Assembly: GCA_028871235.1 (NCBI GenBank) | Contig: JAGWNO010000106.1 | Span: 1-7,142 of the forward strand | Reading direction: 5' to 3' | Length of the DNA stretch: 7,142 bases | From: Gammaproteobacteria bacterium | GTDB lineage: Bacteria > Pseudomonadota > Gammaproteobacteria > Natronospirales > REEB76 | Shown here: one piece after another, positions 1-6,520 of the stretch | How the letters are laid out: every line of letters begins with the position of its first letter | How positions within the stretch are numbered: position 1 is the stretch's first letter | Notes under the pieces: generated by a model | Database searches by the model: none | Seen by the model: only the letters and a program-made list of their open reading frames with translations | What the model was told of the DNA's origin: nothing | Position numbers and translations under genes: made by a program

Positions 1-578
<578 letters not shown>

Positions 579-601
579 GCGGGGACTGGAGTTTCTCGGG
601 C

Positions 602-632
602 TTTATAGGGCCGCTGACGGCGGAAAATTCAA
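602..632 (-). promoter_or_regulatory. possible gyrA promoter
   Basis: Read on the minus strand, TTGAAT (627-632) could be a -35 element and TATAAA (602-607) a -10 element, with a 19-base spacer. Each is close to the sigma-70 consensus, but the spacer is longer than the preferred 17. Transcription would begin roughly 15-20 bases before the gyrA ATG. The -35 overlaps the inverted repeat at 624-644. gyrA could also be read through from mtnA. Confidence 0.3.
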
Positions 633-644
633 AGCGTGAATTTT
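624..644. repeat. perfect 7-bp inverted repeat between mtnA and gyrA
   Basis: AAAATTC (624-630) and GAATTTT (638-644) are perfect reverse complements separated by 7 bases. The stem is AT-rich in an otherwise GC-rich region and starts about 17 bases beyond the mtnA stop codon. It could be an operator palindrome or a weak hairpin. It is unlikely to be a strong intrinsic terminator because the stem is weak and no long T-run follows. I know of no protein assigned to this site. Confidence 0.45.
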
Positions 645-660
645 ACCACAGGCAGGCAAT

Positions 661-1710
661 TTAGCCGACGTTTTCAAACATCTTTGCCATGTTTTCGCGC
701 CCGGGTTTTTCTATAATGCCGCGCTCCGTGACCAGCATATCCACCAATTCCGCCGGGGTGATGTCAAAGGCCGGATTCCGGGCATCGATTCCAGGAAGCG
801 GAGATTCCAACCCGGCTGCCTTCCATATCTCCTCGTGGTCGCGGTACTCGATGGGGATATGCCCGCCATCCGGTATCCGCATGTCCACGCTGGAGGATGG
901 AGCCACCACCATAAAACGGGCGCCGTGATGACGTGCCATCACCGCCAGCGCATAGGTGCCGATTTTGTTGGCCACATCGCCGTTGGCAGCGATCCGATCC
1001 GCACCCACGATTATCCAGCCGACGTGTTCCCGCTGCATGGTCACGGCGGCTGCCGCATCGATGATGAGGGTAGCCGGGATGCCGTCGCGGGCCAATTCCC
1101 AGGCGGTCAGGCGTGCGCCCTGCAACCAGGGGCGTGTCTCGGTGGCGAAAATGCGCCGGATGCTGCCAGCACGCCAGGCGTTGCGGATGACGCCCAAGGC
1201 GGTGCCATGAGCACCGGTGGCCAGGCTGCCGGTGTTGCAATGGGTGAGCACCACGCTCTCCGGAACGATCAGCGCGCTGCCCGCAGCCGCCATGCGCTGG
1301 TTCTGTTCGATATCCTGCCGATGGATGGCACGGGCTTCGGCGAGCAGTGCTGCAACACTCGGCGGCGAGTGCTGCTCGAGGATATATCGCATGCGCTGCA
1401 GCGCCCACCTCAGGTTGACGGCCGTAGGCCGTGCCTGCGCCAGACTGTCCATATCAGCGAGGATGGCCCGCTGCTGCAGCGCCATGGGTTTGCCGGTTTG
1501 CGTGCGGGCGCTGAGTACCACCCCATAGGCGGCAACGATGCCGATGGCAGGAGCACCGCGCACGCACATATCGCGGATGGCATCCACCACCTGGGCGGCG
1601 GAATCCAAAATCAGCCACGTTTCCAGTGCCGGAAGCCGGCGCTGATCCAATATGTGCAGCGTGTCGTCACGCCAGTAAAAAGAGCGGATATCTGCCTTCG
1701 TCTGCGCCAT
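661..1710 (-). CDS. mtnA: methylthioribose-1-phosphate isomerase
   Basis: This cytoplasmic enzyme converts 5-methylthioribose 1-phosphate to 5-methylthioribulose 1-phosphate in methionine salvage. The 349-residue product has the length expected of the family (about 340-360). It carries RGAPAIG at 51-57, the catalytic-cysteine motif THCNTGSLAT with Cys158, ETRP at 191-194, the catalytic Asp238 in GADRIAANGD, and NKIGT at 249-252. These are the signatures of MtnA, related to eIF2B-alpha and ribose-1,5-bisphosphate isomerases, and the adjacent mtaD supports the salvage assignment. The ATG at 1708-1710 is preceded by GGGAAGG at a 5-base distance, so this start is well supported. Upstream it is divergent from the OmpA-like gene; downstream it is followed by gyrA. 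In bacteria that deaminate methylthioadenosine, the substrate arises through methylthioinosine and a phosphorylase rather than through MtnK. No such phosphorylase is in view. Confidence 0.95.
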   Translation of the reverse strand: MAQTKADIRSFYWRDDTLHILDQRRLPALETWLILDSAAQVVDAIRDMCVRGAPAIGIVAAYGVVLSARTQTGKPMALQQRAILADMDSLAQARPTAVNLRWALQRMRYILEQHSPPSVAALLAEARAIHRQDIEQNQRMAAAGSALIVPESVVLTHCNTGSLATGAHGTALGVIRNAWRAGSIRRIFATETRPWLQGARLTAWELARDGIPATLIIDAAAAVTMQREHVGWIIVGADRIAANGDVANKIGTYALAVMARHHGARFMVVAPSSSVDMRIPDGGHIPIEYRDHEEIWKAAGLESPLPGIDARNPAFDITPAELVDMLVTERGIIEKPGRENMAKMFENVG

Positions 1711-1715
1711 GGAAA

Positions 1716-1722
1716 CCTTCCC
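1716..1722 (-). promoter_or_regulatory. ribosome binding site of mtnA
   Basis: On the minus strand GGGAAGG lies 5 bases before the mtnA ATG at 1710, resembling AGGAGG. It is the clearest Shine-Dalgarno sequence I see in the window and fixes the mtnA start. Confidence 0.6.
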
Positions 1723-1773
1723 GTCAACGTCATGCAGGCCGCCATTCTAGTCCGCCACCGCGCCGCGACGGCC

Positions 1774-1801
1774 GTCAAATTTAACCATATTCTGCTATAG
1801 T
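1774..1801 (+). promoter_or_regulatory. probable extended -10 promoter for the OmpA-like gene
   Basis: TGC (1793-1795) followed directly by TATAGT (1796-1801) matches the extended -10 form TGnTATAAT with one mismatch. The -35 candidate GTCAAA (1774-1779, 16-base spacer) is poor, as is common for extended -10 promoters. Transcription would start near 1807-1809. The local sequence is noticeably more AT-rich than its surroundings. A GTG at 1800-1802 lies inside the -10 element and so could not be translated from this promoter. Confidence 0.5.
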
Positions 1802-1832
1802 GGTCCGGTCGCGGAGTGCAGCTTCACAGTCC

Positions 1833-2507
1833 ATGACGAGCGTATCAAAACAACATCCGGCAACGCTGCTTGGTCGTGGGGTCAGTGTTGCGCTGCTCAC
1901 CTTGAGCATCGGCTGCGCCGTCAATCAGCCTGTAAAAACCCTACCGCCCGCCGTGCCGCATCATGTTGAACCCCTGCCATTGGATGAGTTTGGTTATCTG
2001 TTTCCCCACGCTCCACCGGTAAATGCCACCCCTACCCTGCTGGCCATGCAGACGCCACCCACGCCAGCGACGCTGGCATCAGTGCAACCGCTGCCTGCAG
2101 CCACTGCAACACCACCCCACACCGCGAAACCGGCGGCCGCGCAGCAAATCACCACCCGGGTGCTGCGCTTCGCCACCCGTGTGCCATTCAAGTTCAATCG
2201 CGCCGGGCTCCCATATCAAGATCGGGTCGCACTGCTCGCCTTCCTGAACTCACTGGAACAGTATCGCGGCGTGCGCAGCATCCGCATCACAGGCCACACC
2301 GACAGCACCGGCCCGGTACACTACAACCGCTGGCTGTCGAAGATGCGCGCCCAATCCGTGCGGCTGCTGTTCCTGGCGGCCGGCGCCGATCCCCGTACTT
2401 TGATCATCCGTGGCACCGGCAACAACGGGTCGCGGCCCGCGGCCCGTTCCGATGCCGACGATCGCTATGTGGACATCGAAGTGGTGGTCCGGGCTCCGCT
2501 GGACTGA
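1833..2507 (+). CDS. OmpA-family C-terminal domain protein, probable lipoprotein
   Basis: This is a predicted cell-envelope protein that anchors to peptidoglycan non-covalently. From the ATG at 1833 it has 224 residues. A short basic N terminus leads to a hydrophobic stretch at about 13-27 ending in LSIGC, so Cys28 may be lipidated, although Ser at -3 departs from the usual Leu/Val/Ile lipobox. A Pro/Ala/Thr-rich, low-complexity linker covers about 32-105. The OmpA-like domain spans about 108-219, with FKFNRAG, the motif GHTDSTG containing Asp157, and LSKMRAQSV containing Arg172. The 15-residue Asp-Arg spacing is that of the diaminopimelate-binding pair in OmpA domains. DDRYVDIEV near the end replaces the usual NRRVEI. 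An alternative GTG at 1800 would add 11 residues but overlaps the -10 element. GGAG at 1813-1816 is 16 bases away from the ATG, so the ribosome binding site is weak. There is no beta-barrel domain. The exact role is unknown; Pal-like or motor-protein relatives are possible. Confidence 0.8.
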   Translation: MTSVSKQHPATLLGRGVSVALLTLSIGCAVNQPVKTLPPAVPHHVEPLPLDEFGYLFPHAPPVNATPTLLAMQTPPTPATLASVQPLPAATATPPHTAKPAAAQQITTRVLRFATRVPFKFNRAGLPYQDRVALLAFLNSLEQYRGVRSIRITGHTDSTGPVHYNRWLSKMRAQSVRLLFLAAGADPRTLIIRGTGNNGSRPAARSDADDRYVDIEVVVRAPLD

Positions 2508-2584
2508 TGGCTCGCCGCACTTCCGATCGAGCGGTGTGGTGCCGTGAATTACCTGGCTGACAGAACGCCGCCGGCAGAGATGTG
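2508..2584 (+). other. gap between OmpA-like gene and mtaD
   Basis: This 77-base gap contains no convincing terminator hairpin with a T-run and no clear sigma-70 promoter. It holds a possible 17-codon reading frame (2507-2560) whose ATG shares its A with the TGA of the OmpA-like gene, and a weak AGAGA (2576-2580) four bases before the mtaD ATG. Whether mtaD is cotranscribed with the OmpA-like gene cannot be decided from the sequence. Confidence 0.4.
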
Positions 2585-3925
2585 ATGAATGCTGTTGATC
2601 TGCTGATATACGCCCGCTGGATCATCCCCGTCGAGCCGGATGGCGCGATACTGGAGCGGCACGCCATCGCCGTCCACGCGGGGCGCATCGTCGACGTTTG
2701 CCCGGCGGCCGAAGTCCACGCCCGCTTCCGTCCCGCAGAAACCATCGAACTCGCCGAACACGCGCTCATCCCCGGTCTCATCAATGCCCATACCCATGCG
2801 GCCATGACATTGTTGCGCGGCCTGGCCGATGATGTGCCGCTTATGAGCTGGCTGCAGAATCATATCTGGCCGGCGGAGAGCCGCTGGTTGAGCGCCGAGT
2901 TCATCCGCGATGGCACCGAGCTGGCAATCGCCGAGATGCTGCGCGGCGGGATCACCTGCTTCAACGATATGTATTTCTTCCCGGAGGTCACTGCCGAAAC
3001 GGTGCGCCGCCAGGGCATGCGTGCAAGCCTTGGCATGATCGTGATTGATTTCCCCTCCGCCTGGGGCAATGGCCCACAGGAATACCTGGCCAAGGGCACC
3101 GCGCTTCGCGACCGCTACAAGGATGACCCATTGTTGAGTTTCACCTTCGCACCGCATGCGGCCTATAGCGTATCGGCACGCTGGCTGCAGGAAATACGCA
3201 CATTGGCGGACGAGCTGCAGGTGCCGGTGCATACCCACGTGCATGAGACCGCCGCTGAAGTCGCACAAAGCCTGCAGCAGCACGGCAAGCGGCCATTGGC
3301 GCGGCTGGCGGAATTGGGTTTCATGACGCCGGGATTTATGGCGGTGCACATGACCCAGCTCACGGACGCAGAAATCGCGGAAGCGGCGCGCTGCGGAGTG
3401 CATGTGCTGCACTGCCCGGAATCCAACCTGAAACTCGCCAGCGGCTTCTGTCCGGTGGCAAAACTCCTGGCTGCCGGCGTGAACGTCGCGCTCGGCACCG
3501 ATGGCGCTGCCAGCAACAACGATCTGGACATGTTCGGCGAGATGCGTACCGCGGCGCTGCTGGCCAAAGGCGTATCCGGGGATGCGGCAGCCGTGCCTGC
3601 AGCCACGGCATTGCGCATGGCCACGCTCAACGGCGCCCGTGCACTCGGTCTCGACAAGGAGACCGGCTCGCTCACACCGGGCAAGTGGGCGGATATCACC
3701 GCCGTGCATCTGGGCATGGCTGAGAATCAGCCCGTATACAACCCCATCTCGCAACTGGTGTACGCAACCGGCCGACAGCAGGTGAGCGATGTGTGGGTCG
3801 CCGGTCAGCGCCTGGTGCGCGACGGTACGCTGACGCGCATGCATATCGATGCGGTCCGTGCCAAGGCAGTAGCTTGGCAACAGCGGATCTCCCACGAGCC
3901 GACAATCGCGGCCATACCGGCATGA
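2585..3925 (+). CDS. mtaD: 5'-methylthioadenosine / S-adenosylhomocysteine deaminase (amidohydrolase family)
   Basis: This is a cytoplasmic metal-dependent amidohydrolase of the TRZ/ATZ-type group. It is predicted to deaminate 5'-methylthioadenosine to 5'-methylthioinosine, and possibly SAH to S-inosylhomocysteine. From ATG 2585 it has 446 residues, the usual family length. A beta-rich N-terminal segment precedes the TIM-barrel. The metal ligands are visible: NAHTH (His69, His71), HTHVHETAAE (His218, Glu221), AVHMT (His255) and GTDGAASNN (Asp306). The C terminus returns to the small beta domain with GKWADI and VWVAGQRLV. The close parallel is PA3170 of P. aeruginosa, an MTA deaminase gene next to mtnA, and the same neighbours occur here, favouring MTA over guanine, cytosine or triazine substrates. 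A GTG immediately before the ATG (2582) is an alternative start. The stop overlaps the ubiG start as ATGA. The distinction between MTA and SAH as preferred substrate cannot be made here. Confidence 0.92.
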   Translation: MNAVDLLIYARWIIPVEPDGAILERHAIAVHAGRIVDVCPAAEVHARFRPAETIELAEHALIPGLINAHTHAAMTLLRGLADDVPLMSWLQNHIWPAESRWLSAEFIRDGTELAIAEMLRGGITCFNDMYFFPEVTAETVRRQGMRASLGMIVIDFPSAWGNGPQEYLAKGTALRDRYKDDPLLSFTFAPHAAYSVSARWLQEIRTLADELQVPVHTHVHETAAEVAQSLQQHGKRPLARLAELGFMTPGFMAVHMTQLTDAEIAEAARCGVHVLHCPESNLKLASGFCPVAKLLAAGVNVALGTDGAASNNDLDMFGEMRTAALLAKGVSGDAAAVPAATALRMATLNGARALGLDKETGSLTPGKWADITAVHLGMAENQPVYNPISQLVYATGRQQVSDVWVAGQRLVRDGTLTRMHIDAVRAKAVAWQQRISHEPTIAAIPA

Positions 3926-4635
3926 ATACCCCACGCACCAACGTCGATGCGCGTGAAATCTCCAAATTCGACGCGCTGGCATCCCGCTGGTGGGATCCCG
4001 GCGGCGAGTTCCGTCCGCTGCATGCGATCAACCCATTGCGGCTCGCCTATATCGAACAGCACGCCGGCAGCCTGCGTGGCCAGTGTGTGCTGGACATCGG
4101 CTGCGGTGGCGGCCTGCTCACCGAGGCCATGGCGGGCCGCGGTGCCGAAGTCACCGGCATCGACATGGCCGAGGCACCACTGGCGGTGGCGCGGCTGCAT
4201 CTCGGGGAATCCGGTCTGCAGGTCAGCTATCGGCAGATTACCGCCGAGGCGCTGGCCGCAGAGAACCCGGCGACGTTTGCTGTGGTGACCTGCATGGAGA
4301 TGCTGGAGCACGTGCCGGAGCCGGCCGCGGTGGTGCGCGCCTGTGCGACATTGGTACGCCCCGGCGGACATGTGTTCTTTTCCACCCTCAATCGCACCGC
4401 CAGAGCCTTTCTGCTGGCCATCGTCGCCGGTGAATATCTGCTGCGACTGATTCCGCGCGGCACCCACGAATACGCCAAGTTCATCCGCCCTTCAGAACTG
4501 GACGGCTGGGCGCGTGGCGCTGGTCTGCAACTGCGCAATCTCGATGGCCTGCAATACCATCCGCTGACCCGCCGGTATGCCTTGAGTACCGATGTAGGCG
4601 TGAATTATTTCCTGCACTGCGCGCGTGCCGCATGA
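3922..4635 (+). CDS. ubiG: bifunctional 2-polyprenyl-6-hydroxyphenol methylase / demethylubiquinol O-methyltransferase
   Basis: UbiG performs both SAM-dependent O-methylation steps of ubiquinone biosynthesis. Its 237 residues match the family length. Class I methyltransferase landmarks appear in order: VLDIGCGGGLL (motif I, about 56-66), GIDMAE (79-84, the acidic ribose-binding position), MEMLEHVPEP (125-134), RPGGHVFFSTLNRT (146-159). These are followed by the UbiG-specific segments FLLAIVAGEYLLRLIPRGTH (163-182) and YAKFIRPSEL (184-193), which distinguish it from UbiE and other methyltransferases. The N terminus has the family form FDALASRWWDPGGEFRPLH. It overlaps mtaD and the following phosphatase by ATGA at both ends and has no clear Shine-Dalgarno, suggesting translational coupling. 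Its presence implies ubiquinone-based respiration. Its by-product SAH is a possible substrate of MtaD-type enzymes. Confidence 0.96.
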   Translation: MNTPRTNVDAREISKFDALASRWWDPGGEFRPLHAINPLRLAYIEQHAGSLRGQCVLDIGCGGGLLTEAMAGRGAEVTGIDMAEAPLAVARLHLGESGLQVSYRQITAEALAAENPATFAVVTCMEMLEHVPEPAAVVRACATLVRPGGHVFFSTLNRTARAFLLAIVAGEYLLRLIPRGTHEYAKFIRPSELDGWARGAGLQLRNLDGLQYHPLTRRYALSTDVGVNYFLHCARAA

Positions 4636-5315
4636 GCGGGTCCGTGCAACTCATCCTTTTCGACTTGGATGGCACGCTGCTGGACACGGCGCCGGATCTC
4701 GGCGCCGCCCTCAATGCCCAGCGCAGCCACCACGGCATGCCACCGCTGGCACAGTCGCTCATCCGGCCGGTGGTCTCCCACGGCTCGCCGGCGCTGCTCA
4801 ATCTCGGCTTCGGCATCACCCCCGGTGATGCACGCTACCCAGGACTGCGTCGGCAGTTGCTCGACATCTATGCCGCCCGGCTCACCGATGAAACGCACTG
4901 CTTCCCCGGCATCGCCGCGGTCCTCGACAGGCTCGAGCGCGAAGGCCGGCGCTGGGGCGTGGTGACCAACAAGCCCGGGTTCCTCACCACGCCGCTGCTT
5001 GCGGCTTTCGGCCTGGAGCGGCGCGCGGCCTGCGTGGTGAGCGGCGACACCACCGCCCGCCGCAAACCCCATCCTGACCAGTTGCTGCATGCCTGCGAAC
5101 TCTGCAAAGCCAAAACGGCGGAAACCGTGTATGTGGGTGATGCGCAACGCGATATCCAGGCGGCCCGCGCCGCCGGCATGCATGCGCTGGTGGCCCTGTA
5201 CGGTTATATTGGCGCTGAGGAAAACCCCCATGACTGGGATGCGGACGGCCTGCTCGCACAACCCGCGGACCTGTTGACCTGGCTGCAGCAGTATGCACTC
5301 CCGGCATCGCAATGA
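4632..5315 (+). CDS. mupP: HAD-family phosphatase, probable N-acetylmuramic acid 6-phosphate phosphatase (MupP)
   Basis: This is a soluble haloacid dehalogenase-superfamily phosphatase of the Gph/phosphoglycolate-phosphatase-like group. The 227-residue protein has all four HAD motifs: FDLDGTLLDT (nucleophile Asp11, acid/base Asp13), VVTNK (Thr112), RRKPHPD (Lys145) and YVGDAQRDI (Asp170, Asp174). A helical cap lies at about 20-90. The fold alone cannot separate phosphoglycolate from MurNAc-6-phosphate activity. The MupP name rests on synteny, since in Pseudomonas the gene directly after ubiG (PA3172) encodes MupP, which acts in peptidoglycan recycling together with AmgK and MurU. Neither partner gene is in this window. 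The gene overlaps ubiG and rmuC by ATGA, with no visible Shine-Dalgarno. The HAD phosphatase call is firm (above 0.95), while the MupP call is moderate. The alternative is Gph, which detoxifies 2-phosphoglycolate from DNA repair. Confidence 0.65.
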   Translation: MSGSVQLILFDLDGTLLDTAPDLGAALNAQRSHHGMPPLAQSLIRPVVSHGSPALLNLGFGITPGDARYPGLRRQLLDIYAARLTDETHCFPGIAAVLDRLEREGRRWGVVTNKPGFLTTPLLAAFGLERRAACVVSGDTTARRKPHPDQLLHACELCKAKTAETVYVGDAQRDIQAARAAGMHALVALYGYIGAEENPHDWDADGLLAQPADLLTWLQQYALPASQ

Positions 5316-6520
5316 CGGAACAGACGGTGACACTCATCTATCTCCTTGCCGGCATCCTGGTTGGCGGCGTTGCCGCCACGGCCGTTTCCCTGTGGCTGCA
5401 CCGCCGTCACCGCGGGGAGCTCGCCGCGCTGGCCGGCGCACAACTGGAGAACACCTTCAAGGCGCTGGCCAGCGACGTGCTGCGCAGCAACAACCAGGCG
5501 TTCATCGATCTGGCCACGCAGAACCTGGGCAAATTCCAGGCGGAAGCCCGGGGCGAACTGGAGAAAAGACAGCAGGTTTTCGCCGAGTTGGTGAAGCCCA
5601 TCAACGAGACGCTCAAGAAGACCGGGGAACAGATGCGCGAGATCGAGAAAGAGCGCAAGGAATCCTTCGGCAGTATCGCCAACCACTTGCAGCTCATGGC
5701 CCAGGGTCAGCAGCAATTGGAGACCGAGACCCGCAACCTGGTGAACGCGCTGCGCCGCCCCGAGGTACGCGGCCGCTGGGGCGAACTGACGCTGCGGCGG
5801 CTGGCGGAGATCGCCGGTATGGTGGACCGCTGCGATTTCTATGAACAGGAAAGCCGCAGCGGCGAGGATGGCGCGTTGCGGCCCGATATGGTGGTGCGCC
5901 TGCCGGATGAGCGCGAGCTGGTAGTGGATGCCAAAACGCCGTTGGACAGCTATCTTGCCGCCATCGAGGCGCACAATGAAGAGCAACGGATCGCGCATCT
6001 GGTGCAGCATGCGCGCAAAGTGCGTGAACGCATCAGGGAGCTGGCCAGCAAGCGTTACTGGGACCAGTTCGAGCACAGCCCGGACTTCGTGATCCTGTTC
6101 ATCCCCGGCGACCAGTTCCTGTCGGCGGCCCTGGACCGGGAACCGAATCTCATCGAAGAGGCACTGCGGCAGAGAGTGATGCTGGCTACGCCCACGAGTT
6201 TCGTGGCACTGCTCAAGGCTGTGGCCTATGGCTGGCGGCAGGTGGCGCTCGCCGAGAATGCCCAGCAGATCCGCGTGCTCGCCGAGACCCTGCATCAGCG
6301 CCTCGCCACCTTCGCCGAGCACCTGGAGCGCCTGGGCGGCACTCTCGACAAGAGCGTGAAGAGCTTCAATGACGCCGTCGGTTCGCTGGAGCGCCAGGTG
6401 CTGCCGGCGGCCCGCCGTTTCACGGAACTGGGTGTGCAGGCCCGCAAGGACATCCCCTCCCTCGAACCGGTGGACATCGCACCCCGGCTCACCGGCCGTG
6501 GCGATGATGAACGCACATGA
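5312..6520 (+). CDS. rmuC: RmuC-family DNA recombination protein
   Basis: RmuC is a membrane-anchored protein with a nuclease-like core; in E. coli its loss raises inversion of short inverted repeats, so it is thought to limit DNA rearrangement. The 402-residue product has one N-terminal transmembrane helix (about 7-29) followed by basic residues HRRHR, placing the rest in the cytoplasm. A long heptad-rich coiled coil covers about 35-148. The RmuC core contains RRPEVRGRWGE (148-158), RPDMVVRLPD (190-199) and ELVVDAKTPLDSYL (202-215), with Asp192, Asp206 and Lys208 in the order expected of PD-(D/E)xK-like folds. Further family segments are FVILFIPGDQFL (259-270) and ATPTSFVALLKAVAYGW (292-308). 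The length is within the usual range. It overlaps its neighbours by ATGA on both sides. Biochemical activity of the family is poorly established, so 'recombination protein' is a family label rather than a proven reaction. Confidence 0.94.
   Translation: MTEQTVTLIYLLAGILVGGVAATAVSLWLHRRHRGELAALAGAQLENTFKALASDVLRSNNQAFIDLATQNLGKFQAEARGELEKRQQVFAELVKPINETLKKTGEQMREIEKERKESFGSIANHLQLMAQGQQQLETETRNLVNALRRPEVRGRWGELTLRRLAEIAGMVDRCDFYEQESRSGEDGALRPDMVVRLPDERELVVDAKTPLDSYLAAIEAHNEEQRIAHLVQHARKVRERIRELASKRYWDQFEHSPDFVILFIPGDQFLSAALDREPNLIEEALRQRVMLATPTSFVALLKAVAYGWRQVALAENAQQIRVLAETLHQRLATFAEHLERLGGTLDKSVKSFNDAVGSLERQVLPAARRFTELGVQARKDIPSLEPVDIAPRLTGRGDDERT

Noticed and set aside
1744..1778. Minus-strand promoter for mtnA from TTGACG (1773-1778) and TAGAAT (1744-1749)
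   Set aside because: Both hexamers look good individually but are separated by 23 bases, too far for a sigma-70 promoter. No better-spaced partner was found for either.
835..1800. Plus-strand open frame of 321 codons opposite mtnA
   Set aside because: It is antisense to a well-supported MtnA with intact catalytic residues. The translation shows no family resemblance.
2549..3982. Long minus-strand open frame of 477 codons opposite mtaD
   Set aside because: It is a shadow of mtaD in GC-rich DNA: rich in His, Arg, Gln and Cys, without any recognisable domain, while the plus strand encodes a complete amidohydrolase with all its metal ligands.
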